This document shows positions 7,676 to 15,314 of a stretch of DNA of 40,778 bases, one piece after another (the first letter of the stretch is position 1; each line of letters starts with the position of its first letter). Below the pieces are notes generated by a model. That model saw only the letters and a list, made by a program, of their open reading frames with translations. It ran no database searches and had not been told where the DNA came from. Made by a program: the position numbers and the translations under genes. This DNA is from a virus, in IMG/VR virus record IMGVR_UViG_3300023179_000224, positions 1 through 40,778 of that record, one strand, 5' to 3'.

Positions 7676-7683
7676 TATTTATC
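7676..7683 (-). promoter_or_regulatory. T4-late-like promoter box
   Basis: GATAAATA on the minus strand lies two bases before the first and five before the second ATG of the downstream membrane-protein gene. It probably drives the four-gene operon ending with SOD. No Shine-Dalgarno sequence fits between box and start. Confidence 0.5.
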
Positions 7684-7717
7684 TTTGGGTGTGGTTTAAA
7701 ATGTGATTAGTTGTCAA

Positions 7718-8569
7718 TCAAGTCCACAGACTATTCCTAATGCGAATTAAACGCATAAGCATTTCTGTATCTTCTTTTTCATACTGTGCTTCAATCTTGC
7801 TCATTAGTTTGATTATTTTTTGTTCTTCTTTTTTCTGTTCTTTGTTTTTTGTTCGTCCAAGAATTGCAAAAATAGAACCAGTGGGATGTTGAGCTTGCAT
7901 ACGAGCACAGAATTCACTCCAGCCACTGGCATCCATGGGATCAAGCCGATTTTGATAAACCTGAGTCCACCAAGTATACAATTCAATGATTTCCTTGGCG
8001 GCTATAGCTTGCTGGGTTGGTTTACAGTAATGTTTATCTGTTGGATAAACACCCATATCTTCATTCATCACTAATTCAGAAGCCCATTTCAGATATTCAA
8101 GTCCGGCTTCGGGGCATCGCCAACCGCGCCAATTCAACCAAGACTTGCGCCACCAAGGCACAATAAATTTAGATTTAGCCTTATCGCTCCACATGCAGTG
8201 ATGCCATGCTTGTTCTACTTCAACAAAATCCACAAGCTCGTTAAACAAACAAGGAAGAAAGCGGCTACCAACATCGCGCCACTCACCACGAGGAATATCT
8301 CGAGGATGAGCGGTAAGTGCGTGAGTGCGACTAACAAATCGGTTATTGATATAATACTTGACATCATAAATTTTCCTAATAGGCCATGTTACAAAGTCTT
8401 GTAGATATTGCAGACCTTCTTCAGCAATCCAAAAACGTAAATTGTGTTTCATTTGAGCGGTTGTTGTCCAGGAATCCCATTCTTCTGATGTGCCTGCACT
8501 GATTTTTTTTGTTCCACGAATCCAGTCAGCCAGTGGTGAACACGACCAGTATTTTGCATGTTGAGCCAT
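7718..8569 (-). CDS. Conserved large-phage hypothetical protein
   Basis: A 283-residue, tryptophan-rich protein. It begins MAQHAKYWSCSPLADWIRGT, a start ('YWSCS.fADWIRGT.K') that I recall from several large myoviruses. A central part has WHHCMWSDKAKSK and WWRKSWLNWRGWRCPEAG, and the last 60 residues form a charged helical tail. No catalytic motif is evident. An AAGGAA site precedes the ATG. It follows the 8572-8865 gene by two bases and is the last gene of a three-gene run starting at 9424. Confidence 0.65.
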   Translation of the reverse strand: MAQHAKYWSCSPLADWIRGTKKISAGTSEEWDSWTTTAQMKHNLRFWIAEEGLQYLQDFVTWPIRKIYDVKYYINNRFVSRTHALTAHPRDIPRGEWRDVGSRFLPCLFNELVDFVEVEQAWHHCMWSDKAKSKFIVPWWRKSWLNWRGWRCPEAGLEYLKWASELVMNEDMGVYPTDKHYCKPTQQAIAAKEIIELYTWWTQVYQNRLDPMDASGWSEFCARMQAQHPTGSIFAILGRTKNKEQKKEEQKIIKLMSKIEAQYEKEDTEMLMRLIRIRNSLWT

Positions 8570-8571
8570 AA

Positions 8572-8865
8572 TTATTCCTTTTTTTCTAAGTCTGAAATTG
8601 AAGTAAAAAATACCGACTTCATTTTTTCATCGTCCCAAGTTGCATAGCTGTTTTCCTGGCGGCATAATGCTAATGCATCGGCTTCAGGCAACACTCGATG
8701 GGACACAATTAGTTCGCCTAAATATTCTTGGCTAAATTCCTTGGCTTCGTTCATGGTTACAGTATCAAGTGCCCACAATTCTTTACCTTGTGGCACTTCC
8801 ACCATATAACGATTTCGAAAAGTGTTTACACATTCCACTAATACCCATTCTGATTTTTGTTCCAT
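8572..8865 (-). CDS. Conserved phage hypothetical protein
   Basis: A 97-residue protein starting MEQKSEWVLVECVNTFRNRY. I chose the ATG at 8865 because GGAG lies six bases upstream; the longer frame would need a TTG. The segment RYMVEVPQG...WALDTVTMNEAKEFSQ..LGE.IVSHRV is a pattern I associate with a small conserved family in large phages, found next to the tryptophan-rich gene that also follows it here. The function is unknown. Confidence 0.6.
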   Translation of the reverse strand: MEQKSEWVLVECVNTFRNRYMVEVPQGKELWALDTVTMNEAKEFSQEYLGELIVSHRVLPEADALALCRQENSYATWDDEKMKSVFFTSISDLEKKE

Positions 8866-8878
8866 TTTTAACTCCAAA

Positions 8879-9424
8879 TCAATCTTTTGTTACCACAATC
8901 CAACCCAATTTTTTTAAATCTTGGCTAATTTCATCAGTTACCACACCTTCCGCGACGAACCCACGATTCTCTACTATTGCAATTATTTGCTCTTGAGTCA
9001 TGTTATCCTGAAATATGAGGTCTTCTTCGCTCTGAATACCACTGCAATACCAATCAATGTAATCTCCCTGTTCGCGCATATCTGCAATAATACCACCAGC
9101 ATGCCGCCAAGAGCAACCCCAAGTTTGATCCTTGAGAATCTGCCAGACATCCAATTTTTGGAAATCATTATTGCATATAGCAGCATATAAATTCTGAGCA
9201 TATACCCTACTTTCTCTAGCTTTGGTCAAGATCCAGTCAGTGGTAAGTAAGTCATATTCTAAATTGTTTTCAGACCAGGCTGGATCGGCTTCTTGCTGTT
9301 TAATTCTTTCCATAATATCAACCTGAATTTGCATTATATCCACCAATTTATTGGGATTACTCTTGATCATTGAATTCAATTGAAAGCTACCGCGATCAGG
9401 GCTTTTTGATAATTTTTTAGACAT
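8879..9424 (-). CDS. Conserved phage hypothetical protein
   Basis: A 181-residue protein. The middle carries YAQNLYAAICNNDFQKLDVW and, after a short gap, WGCSWRHAGGIIADMR, GDYIDWYCSGI: a dense aromatic/Cys block that recurs in large-phage proteins of unknown function. The C-terminus (MTQEQIIAIVENRGFVAEG...LGWIVV) looks like a small alpha/beta end domain. The start at 9424 is only five bases from a perfect sigma70 -10 box, so its mRNA may be leaderless. It heads a three-gene unit ending at 7718. Confidence 0.6.
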   Translation of the reverse strand: MSKKLSKSPDRGSFQLNSMIKSNPNKLVDIMQIQVDIMERIKQQEADPAWSENNLEYDLLTTDWILTKARESRVYAQNLYAAICNNDFQKLDVWQILKDQTWGCSWRHAGGIIADMREQGDYIDWYCSGIQSEEDLIFQDNMTQEQIIAIVENRGFVAEGVVTDEISQDLKKLGWIVVTKD

Positions 9425-9429
9425 TGCTT

Positions 9430-9458
9430 ATTATAACAATTTTAGTTTTTAATGTCAA
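9430..9458 (-). promoter_or_regulatory. Consensus sigma70 promoter
   Basis: TTGACA (9453-9458) and TATAAT (9430-9435) on the minus strand are separated by 17 bases, a perfect consensus. The ATG of the downstream gene begins five bases after the -10. Confidence 0.85.
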
Positions 9459-9502
9459 CCAATCCCTACATATTTTAAGGAAATAATACAGGCTATTCAG
9501 AA

Positions 9503-9766
9503 TTAAAAAAAATAAGGTTCTTCAATAACAAACTCAGTCTGAACCAGTTTGTTATAAAATTTAAGTTGCAATACATTTTCCTCATTTTTATCGCCAGTGG
9601 CGATTATCAATTTCATAGGCTCGGTTACATAATGTACACTCAAACCGGCCCAGCTTATTCTTTCTGTTTTTGCAGGAACAATCTTAAACTCCCAACTAGT
9701 ATTGGCTAGCCAGTTAATATCCTCTGGGGATGGCTCCTGTACTTCCCAATATTTTTTGATATTCAT
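9503..9766 (-). CDS. Hypothetical protein
   Basis: An 87-residue protein with alternating hydrophobic strands (WEFKIVPAK, LSVHYVTEPMKLIIATGD, VLQLKFYNKLVQTEFVIEE), probably a small beta-rich fold. No known motif. It is a single gene with its own promoter (9793-9821), divergent from the large plus-strand structural gene. Downstream, 9425-9502 contains the promoter of the next gene. Confidence 0.5.
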   Translation of the reverse strand: MNIKKYWEVQEPSPEDINWLANTSWEFKIVPAKTERISWAGLSVHYVTEPMKLIIATGDKNEENVLQLKFYNKLVQTEFVIEEPYFF

Positions 9767-9792
9767 TGAGTTTTTTGGTTAAAATTTTCTAA

Positions 9793-9821
9793 ATTTTAAA
9801 TGAATTTTGATATTTTGTCAA
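9793..9821 (-). promoter_or_regulatory. Sigma70-like promoter
   Basis: TTGACA (9816-9821) and TAAAAT (9793-9798) on the minus strand, spacer 17. It drives the 87-residue gene and lies back-to-back with the plus-strand late box at 9847-9854. Confidence 0.7.
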
Positions 9822-9846
9822 TTCTAATGGGTCAAGTCGTAGCTGG

Positions 9847-9854
9847 CATAAATA
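9847..9854 (+). promoter_or_regulatory. T4-late-like promoter box
   Basis: CATAAATA, one mismatch from TATAAATA, lies 28 bases before the ATG at 9883. The leader contains AAGAGAGAC as ribosome-binding site. This fits late expression of the structural gene. Confidence 0.6.
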
Positions 9855-9882
9855 ATTGTATTAATCTTAATAAGAGAGACAT

Positions 9883-12513
9883 ATGGCTTATACACATCCC
9901 AATGATACCAATTTAAAAAATCTACACCATGCCATGGAATACGATGCCAACGGAAATCCATCTGTTAGAGTTGATTCCAGTTTTGTGATGAATTCTGCGG
10001 CACATGATCCAGTTAATAAACTACGTATCAGTTCGCCACAGGCATTGATTGATACTGACTTTGAGTATGGATTGCAACCAACCAAATGGGAGCAATTAGC
10101 TCTGGCTAATAACAGACCCACCGCGTTTTATGATCCAACATCCCCATTGACAGTAACGAACGTCAGTGGTGGGGGTACTAGAGTGGTCACTGTTACTACC
10201 TCAACTACTCCTTCAGTGGGTTCTATAGTGTTAATTCAGGATAGTTTGGATTATAATGCCAATGGTTGGTTTTATGTTGATTCTGTTAACTCTGGAGTTT
10301 CTTTCACTTATACAGCAGACGCGGTTGTGAGTGCTGGATCAAAATTTGATCCGACTAGAACTTATGTATTTACAGGAAGCTTGTTCAGTCAATCTGCAAT
10401 ACCACTAAGCGCCTCTTCGGGCGCAGCTTTTTCCACTGGATCTACAACAGTGACATGCACTACAACTGGGGCACATGGTTTATATCCTGGTAACCTAATT
10501 TATGTATTTGGTACTACTGCCTCATCTAATCCTCCCAATGGTGCTTGGACAGTATTGACAACCCCAACTGCCAACACCTTTACTTTTGTAGTTGCCAATG
10601 CTCCTGTGGGTGCAGTAACTGCCAGTGCGGGTTCTACCGCTACACTTTATGCAAGACCCAATGGTTCGGTTACTCATCGTGCATTTGATGGTGGTGTAAG
10701 TTTCACAGCAGGCTCGTTATCTCCGGGCGCTGCCTTTATTAGGCAAACACGTAGATATTTCAGATATCAAAGTGGTAAAGGTATTCAATTCTCCACTGGT
10801 ACTTCATTAAAACCCGCAATCTTTTTTAGCCAGTTAACTTCATCGGGTACCACAGTTACCGTAACTTGCAATGCTGCACATCAACTATCTGTGGGCACCA
10901 TGGTGCTAGTAGAAAATGCCAGCCCCTCTGCGTTTAACGGATTATTTTCTATTGTTTCTGTGCCTGCAGATAATATCTTTACATATACCGCACTAACTGC
11001 CCCAGCTTCAAGCCCAGCTACAGGTTTCCCAATTAGAGTGACACCGTATTCATGGTATGGGTCGTCAAATCGTGTTGGTATGTTTGATCTACAAAATGGC
11101 TTATTTTATGAGTATGATGGACAAACACTGTACACAGTTCGTCGTTCAAGCGTAAATCAAATTTCTGGTTCAGTTGCTGTTACCAATGGTTCTCAAACAA
11201 TAACCGGAACCAATACACAATTTGCAGATCAACTTACCCTCGGGGACTACATTGTAATACGTGGATCCAGCTACAAAGTATTGTCTATAACCAGCCAAAC
11301 ATCTATGTTGATTACACCTGAATATAAGGGTATAACTCTAGCTTCTGGAGTTATCATATCTAAAACAGTAGACACCAAGGTTGCACAATCCGCCTGGACT
11401 GACCCCTGTGATGGGACCGGTCGAAGTAAATATAATCTGAATCTTTCAAGAATGCAAATGATTTATATGGATTATAGTTGGTACGGTGCAGGGGTAGCCA
11501 GATTTGGATTCAGAGGTGCAGACGGCGGAGTGACCTATGTAAACTCATTTGTGCATAATAACCAACAGTACGAGGCTTACATGCGATCAGGGAATTTACC
11601 TGCCCATTATGAGTCTTCTGCAGAATTGCCCATAACCAAACTTACAGCAACTATTAATAGTAGTGACACTACTGGCGCGCTAATATCAGTGAGTGACACC
11701 AGTAAATTCCCCAGTTCTGGTATATTGAGAGTGACCAATGCTGGTGCAACTGGTTCTATAGAGTACATTAGTTATTCAGCTAAAACCAGTACCAGTTTGA
11801 CCATATTGGCCAGAGCTCAAACGGGTGGTTCAGCTTCAGCTCAGACTTTTACATTTAGTGCCACTGCGCCAATAGGAGTAGAATTAGCATCACCATCAGC
11901 CGCTGCTGCAATCAATCACTGGGGAAGTTCAGTTATTATGGATGGTAGATTTGATGATGATAAAAGCCTAATTTTCAATACTGGTATGTCTACAACTGTA
12001 TCAGTTAATCCTGGCGCTACGCAACCATTGATCAGTATTAGGTTGGCTCCCAGTGTTGATAGTGGATTTACTGGGGTTTTGGGCGCCAGAGAAATTATCA
12101 ATCGAATGCAACTTAAACTAGACTCTATGGGTTTGTTGGCCAATGGTCCATTTTTGGTCAAAGCAAGATTAAATGGTAAAGCCAGCGGTGGAACATTTAC
12201 GTCTGCTGGTGGATCATCATTGGCTCAGATTGCCATTCATACCTCAGGACAAACAATAACTGGTGGTGAGGACGCGGCGGGATTTTATTCAGATTCCAAT
12301 GGTACCAATCAAACTTTGACTACACTGGACCTATCCCAAGTTAGAGATCTTGGAACCAGCATATTGGGAGGAGGGACAAATAATAATGTACCAACATCCA
12401 GCGCTAATTTGTATCCAGATGGGCCCGACGTTTTAACAATAACTGTGCAAAATATTGGGGCAACTTCACAAACTGCATTAGCTAGGTTAAGTTGGACTGA
12501 AGCACAAGCTTAA
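9883..12513 (+). CDS. Large virion structural protein (tail or fibre associated)
   Basis: An 876-residue protein. The first 80 residues contain NPSVRVDSSFVMNS and DTDFEYGLQPTKWE, a start I know from structural proteins of T4-like phages. Two related beta repeats follow (about residues 175-250 and 310-380: 'vTvtC..aH.L..G....v......NG.w.v..v....FTy'). A middle domain has aromatic motifs (WYGSSNRVGMFDLQNGLFYE, MIYMDYSWYGAGVARFGF), and the C-terminal 250 residues are Gly/Ser/Thr-rich. It has no signal peptide and no enzyme motif. The late box and RBS upstream support expression with virion genes. Its stop overlaps the stop of the convergent 12510-12716 gene. Confidence 0.75.
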   Translation: MAYTHPNDTNLKNLHHAMEYDANGNPSVRVDSSFVMNSAAHDPVNKLRISSPQALIDTDFEYGLQPTKWEQLALANNRPTAFYDPTSPLTVTNVSGGGTRVVTVTTSTTPSVGSIVLIQDSLDYNANGWFYVDSVNSGVSFTYTADAVVSAGSKFDPTRTYVFTGSLFSQSAIPLSASSGAAFSTGSTTVTCTTTGAHGLYPGNLIYVFGTTASSNPPNGAWTVLTTPTANTFTFVVANAPVGAVTASAGSTATLYARPNGSVTHRAFDGGVSFTAGSLSPGAAFIRQTRRYFRYQSGKGIQFSTGTSLKPAIFFSQLTSSGTTVTVTCNAAHQLSVGTMVLVENASPSAFNGLFSIVSVPADNIFTYTALTAPASSPATGFPIRVTPYSWYGSSNRVGMFDLQNGLFYEYDGQTLYTVRRSSVNQISGSVAVTNGSQTITGTNTQFADQLTLGDYIVIRGSSYKVLSITSQTSMLITPEYKGITLASGVIISKTVDTKVAQSAWTDPCDGTGRSKYNLNLSRMQMIYMDYSWYGAGVARFGFRGADGGVTYVNSFVHNNQQYEAYMRSGNLPAHYESSAELPITKLTATINSSDTTGALISVSDTSKFPSSGILRVTNAGATGSIEYISYSAKTSTSLTILARAQTGGSASAQTFTFSATAPIGVELASPSAAAAINHWGSSVIMDGRFDDDKSLIFNTGMSTTVSVNPGATQPLISIRLAPSVDSGFTGVLGAREIINRMQLKLDSMGLLANGPFLVKARLNGKASGGTFTSAGGSSLAQIAIHTSGQTITGGEDAAGFYSDSNGTNQTLTTLDLSQVRDLGTSILGGGTNNNVPTSSANLYPDGPDVLTITVQNIGATSQTALARLSWTEAQA

Positions 12514-12716
12514 CCCCACTTTAACTCGAAAAGGCTAGAATAATCTCTAGCCTTTTCTGTATAAAAATCAAACCTAACACAGGGATGTTCATTATCATGG
12601 GTGTAAAACCAGTCAAAGTCTACACCTCGTTCTAATCCCAGAGCCCTGAGACTATATACCATAACAATAGCTTCGGTGGCACGTCGGTTATATAAATTAA
12701 TTGAGGTTACATCCAT
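12510..12716 (-). CDS. Small phage protein, tandem paralogue 3
   Basis: A 68-residue protein ending 'VRFDFYTEKARDYSSLFELKWG'. This end matches the F-x-F-x(n)-A-x-x-F-x-L-K-W ending of the two genes upstream, so the three form a tandem family. The front half (AIVMVYSLRALGLERGVDFD) looks like one helix plus a strand. The function is unknown. The stop TAA overlaps the stop of the convergent structural gene, and the start overlaps the preceding paralogue by 10 bases. Confidence 0.6.
   Translation of the reverse strand: MDVTSINLYNRRATEAIVMVYSLRALGLERGVDFDWFYTHDNEHPCVRFDFYTEKARDYSSLFELKWG
12529..12556 (+). terminator. Rho-independent terminator inside the convergent gene
   Basis: AAAAGGCTAGA and TCTAGCCTTTT form a perfect 11-bp stem with a 6-base loop (ATAATC), giving a TTTTCT end on the plus strand. 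It terminates the large structural gene but lies entirely inside the last codons of the minus-strand gene 12510-12716. Confidence 0.8.
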
Positions 12717-12886
12717 TTTAATGCAAATAAAACTGCATGTTGTTCCTTACGGAAGTTAAAAAGCCAATTATCATCGGGAAACATAGTGTTGATGGTAAAA
12801 TCATGTGTTGTGAATTCATCCATACACCAAATAATTGCATCATTGATGCTAACCTGTTTAGAAGAAACATAAACCTTATAAGTCAT
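12707..12886 (-). CDS. Small phage protein, tandem paralogue 2
   Basis: A 59-residue protein from the ATG at 12886, which overlaps the upstream stop as ATGA; an ATG at 12904 would add six residues. It has the family ending NFRKEQHAVLFALKWM and a preceding IIWCMDEFTTHDFT helix comparable to AIEWCWTSFGSGWG in the upstream gene. I see no motif for an enzyme. The fold is probably one helix against three strands. Confidence 0.55.
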   Translation of the reverse strand: MTYKVYVSSKQVSINDAIIWCMDEFTTHDFTINTMFPDDNWLFNFRKEQHAVLFALKWM

Positions 12887-13107
12887 TGAATCAAATTTTC
12901 CCATTTAAGTAAAAACCACTGAACGTGCTCCATTCGTCGAAATTTAAATTCTGCATCTATTAGTCCAATACGGTTTGGTTCAGACAATATTGCCTCTCCC
13001 CATCCAGACCCAAAGCTAGTCCAACACCACTCAATTGCGGATATTGCTTGATTATATTCTGTGTGACAATATACTATTATTTTTTCACTTGATGTCGAGA
13101 TTTTCAT
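12883..13107 (-). CDS. Small phage protein, tandem paralogue 1
   Basis: A 74-residue protein from the ATG at 13107 (the frame extends to 13179, but that would overlap the upstream gene by 95 bases). It has the AISAIEWCWTSFGSGWGEA helix-turn and the family ending FKFRRMEHVQWFLLKWE. Small proteins with an 'FRR.EHA..F.LKW' ending are frequent in T4-like phages, with unknown role. The start lies within the end of the 13085-13426 gene. Confidence 0.55.
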   Translation of the reverse strand: MKISTSSEKIIVYCHTEYNQAISAIEWCWTSFGSGWGEAILSEPNRIGLIDAEFKFRRMEHVQWFLLKWENLIQ

Positions 13108-13426
13108 GACTCTTTGATAATATATCCCAGACTTTGATAGTTTCCAAAATTTGAGATTCCAGTTTTCGATACTGATCACCCAGCTCTTTTAACTCATGCC
13201 AGTCACTTTCCAAGTCTGGGCGTATGTTTAAAATTGCTAATCTATTGGATATTTTATCCAAAGATTCTTTAAGACTTTGATTTCCAATCATAATGTCTGA
13301 TACATGAATTTTAGTATTAATGTCATTTGATAATTGTGTAATAGATAAATTGCTTTTGACATAGTCCTGTCTGTCCCATCCAATTGTCAATGATGGCAAA
13401 TTTGTAAAAGTATCTTTTGAACTCAT
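13085..13426 (-). CDS. Conserved phage coiled-coil protein
   Basis: A 113-residue protein. After a polar N-terminus there is a long helical part (about residues 48-105): SLKESLDKISNRLAIL, then DLESDWHELKELGDQYRKLE and ILETIKVWDIL. The 'ISNRLAIL.P...L...W.ELKELG..Y..LE' pattern is one I recall from T4-like phage proteins of unknown function, probably a coiled-coil dimer. The start overlaps the stop of the metallophosphoesterase gene by one base, so it is co-expressed with it. Confidence 0.6.
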   Translation of the reverse strand: MSSKDTFTNLPSLTIGWDRQDYVKSNLSITQLSNDINTKIHVSDIMIGNQSLKESLDKISNRLAILNIRPDLESDWHELKELGDQYRKLESQILETIKVWDILSKSHENLDIK

Positions 13427-14316
13427 TATTTTAAATTTCCAAAATTGTTATTGACATAGTCAACAGTTGGCATAGCATCCAAGTCTAATACAAATTCTGG
13501 ATTCCAACCAGTATTCCCCTCCCAACCCTCATAACCACGTGGGTTACAGGCAACCAAAGTATCACCTACATAATACCAATGTGCGTGATGTGTATGCCCG
13601 CAAGTCCACAATTTAATCTGAGGATGATTCAAAATAAAATCACTGAGGTCTGATGCATAAGCACTATTCATTATAGTTTTATCGGCATATTTTGTATGAA
13701 TACTCTTTTTTGTGGGACAGTGATGACCCACAACTACAATTTTCTCATTGGGCAGTCCAGCAATCACATCTTTGAAATAAGATACGGTTTCTTTGTGCCT
13801 AATAGCTGTAGTTATAGGTTTGAGCTTGGTGTAGCCTAGACTGTCGTCAACTACGACACTGTAATCATTCATTATATTTCGAATTGAATACAAAGTCAAG
13901 GGGTCACCCTGGTTTAAATCAGTCCATAATGTTGCCCCAACAAAGGTAACATCATTGATTTTCACAGTGTCACGCTCTAAAAAATGTAGATTAGGGAATT
14001 TTGCACATTCCTCGCGCAAATACTGCAAACTGGAGTTCCAAGCCCCATGATAAAACTCGTGATTTCCTGCAATGTAAATAACATTGTTGAAAGAATCACT
14101 GCAACGTTTTAGAAAATCTCGAAACCTTGCAGCAGCTTCTTGACGACGTCCCAATTTAAATATATTGTAAATTGTGCCGTGAGCGGGCGCAGGATGGTCG
14201 TGTAAATCCTTGGCGATCATTATGTCGCCGCTCAATATCAGAACATCACATCCGTTATTTTTGATGTCGACGTCTGAAAATTCCAAATGCAAATCTGATA
14301 CAAGTTTAATTTTCAT
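13426..14316 (-). CDS. Calcineurin-like metallophosphoesterase
   Basis: The 296-residue protein has the full set of two-metal phosphoesterase motifs in order: SDLHLEF near residue 7, SGDIM near 29, AGNHEFYHG near 83, VVGHHCP near 195 and CGHTHHAHWY near 238. This is the SbcD/Icc-type fold that cleaves phosphomonoesters, diesters or RNA/DNA ends. The substrate cannot be told from sequence. In phages such enzymes act in nucleic-acid repair or 2',3'-phosphate removal. It has its own TATAAT promoter and leads an operon of small phage genes. Confidence 0.85.
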   Translation of the reverse strand: MKIKLVSDLHLEFSDVDIKNNGCDVLILSGDIMIAKDLHDHPAPAHGTIYNIFKLGRRQEAAARFRDFLKRCSDSFNNVIYIAGNHEFYHGAWNSSLQYLREECAKFPNLHFLERDTVKINDVTFVGATLWTDLNQGDPLTLYSIRNIMNDYSVVVDDSLGYTKLKPITTAIRHKETVSYFKDVIAGLPNEKIVVVGHHCPTKKSIHTKYADKTIMNSAYASDLSDFILNHPQIKLWTCGHTHHAHWYYVGDTLVACNPRGYEGWEGNTGWNPEFVLDLDAMPTVDYVNNNFGNLK

Positions 14317-14343
14317 AGTGTTTGGTTAATAGTAAGTATCACT

Positions 14344-14372
14344 ATTATAACATAAATTTGATTTAAATGCAA
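14344..14372 (-). promoter_or_regulatory. Sigma70-like promoter with extended -10
   Basis: On the minus strand TTGCAT (14367-14372), spacer 17, TATAAT (14344-14349), with TG placed for an extended -10 (TGTTATAAT). It drives the metallophosphoesterase operon. Confidence 0.65.
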
Positions 14373-14386
14373 ATTTATTTAAAGAT

Positions 14387-14407
14387 AAAGGGGCATAAAG
14401 CCCCTTT
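14387..14407 (-). terminator. Hairpin terminator
   Basis: AAAGGGGC and GCCCCTTT form a perfect 8-bp stem around a 5-base loop. The minus-strand side is followed by ATCTTTAAAT and the plus side by ATTTTTT. It ends the 14430-14693 gene and separates it from the next promoter. Confidence 0.7.
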
Positions 14408-14429
14408 ATTTTTTACAGTGAATCGGCGA

Positions 14430-14693
14430 TTATAGACCAATGCTCAATGCACGATACCCTGCCGCAATTAGCTTACGGCTTGGTTTGCCCAAGCGATACT
14501 TGGTATTGGTTCGACCTTTGGTGTCAGTGTGTTGATTAGCATAGATAGCATAACCAGACTGACGTATATCGCTGACCGTAGCTCGTGGATTCTTAAGACT
14601 AAACCGTGCACGAATCTGCGCCTCAGTCAGTGACTCTCCGGCTTGTAGTGCAGCCAATAGTTTACCTTGTTTTGTAGTGGGTGCTTTAATCAT
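14430..14693 (-). CDS. Helix-turn-helix phage protein
   Basis: An 87-residue basic protein. TTKQGKLLAALQAGESLTEA, then QIRARFSLKNPRATVSDIRQ and SGYAIYANQHTD form a winged helix-turn-helix pattern (helix, turn, recognition helix, then an IYAN strand/wing). A basic tail TKYRLGKPSRKLIAAGYRAL follows. I recall similar HTH proteins in T4-like cyanophages. A DNA-binding regulator is likely but its targets are unknown. It is monocistronic, with its own promoter and terminator, and an AAAAAGG site before the ATG. Confidence 0.7.
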   Translation of the reverse strand: MIKAPTTKQGKLLAALQAGESLTEAQIRARFSLKNPRATVSDIRQSGYAIYANQHTDTKGRTNTKYRLGKPSRKLIAAGYRALSIGL

Positions 14694-14737
14694 TTTTTTT
14701 CCTTTTTAAAAACTGTGTTATTTGCACAGATATTGTT

Positions 14738-14766
14738 ATTATAACTATTGAACATTAATAAAACAA
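14738..14766 (-). promoter_or_regulatory. Sigma70-like promoter with 5' leader hairpin
   Basis: TTGTTT (14761-14766), spacer 17, TATAAT (14738-14743) on the minus strand. Near the expected 5' end of the RNA is CTGTG-7 bases-CACAG (14713-14729), a small stem-loop like those in other leaders here. Confidence 0.55.
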
Positions 14767-14775
14767 GAGAACTGG

Positions 14776-15057
14776 TTAAATTACTTTTATGTCAGTTACA
14801 CTGTCGATTCGAAAGCTTCGCCAACCAATTTTATCTGTAGACCACACACTGAGTACCTCTGGGCTTTTGATTCTGGATTTGGCTTCAACAGTTGAAGGTT
14901 GCGGTGGAAGTAAGTCTTGTTTTAAGGTGCAAGGCATAACACGAATTTCACCATTGACTTTGGTAAAACTGACCTCACAGATATTTTCTCTGAGAACTTC
15001 TTTTAACCATTGAGTTTTTTGTTCCAGTGTTTTATTTTTAAAATCATCATTGATCAT
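14776..15057 (-). CDS. DUF2693-like conserved phage protein
   Basis: A 93-residue protein. LRENICEVSFTKVNGEIRVM is followed by PCTL, then SPEVLSVWSTDKIGWRSFRI and a DSV end. The pattern 'L..g...V.FtK.dG..R.M.CTL......P.vl.VWd..k.gWRSFR.dsV' is that of DUF2693, a small family widespread in T4-like phages, of unknown function, with a probable SH3-like beta-barrel. The start lies one base after the stop of the upstream zinc-binding gene. Confidence 0.7.
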   Translation of the reverse strand: MINDDFKNKTLEQKTQWLKEVLRENICEVSFTKVNGEIRVMPCTLKQDLLPPQPSTVEAKSRIKSPEVLSVWSTDKIGWRSFRIDSVTDIKVI

Positions 15058-15058
15058 T

Positions 15059-15313
15059 TTATATCCTTTTAATTACTGTGAATAAATGTTTGTTCAAATC
15101 GCGTGGTTCCCAGTATATACCATTCTTTTGGCAATCTAATGCTCGAACCACACGGCAATATTCTGATTCATATTTACCTGTCACCAAGTCAATTTTATTG
15201 GCATTTTTTGATCGACATTTTAGAAAATCTGAACCCAGAAATATGGAAGTCAGGGTGTGTTTGCTATGTCTACAATCTTTGCAAAACACGGAATTGTCGG
15301 TGTTAGTGGTCAT
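15059..15313 (-). CDS. Small zinc-ribbon-like phage protein
   Basis: An 84-residue protein with CKDCRHSKHT (Cys11, Cys14), FLKCRS (Cys33) and YCRVVRALDCQKNGIYWEPR (Cys53, Cys61). This CxxC...C...C layout is a likely zinc site and the 'CRxxRxxDCgkxGxxWEPR' end is common in small phage proteins. The role may be nucleic-acid or protein binding, but no partner is known. It sits between DUF2693 and the 446-residue gene, with one-base gaps on both sides. Confidence 0.65.
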   Translation of the reverse strand: MTTNTDNSVFCKDCRHSKHTLTSIFLGSDFLKCRSKNANKIDLVTGKYESEYCRVVRALDCQKNGIYWEPRDLNKHLFTVIKRI

Positions 15314-15314
15314 A

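Noticed and set aside
9888-10121. Minus-strand open frame inside the plus-strand structural gene
   Set aside because: No ribosome site or homology; the plus-strand frame is a continuous 876-residue structural protein.
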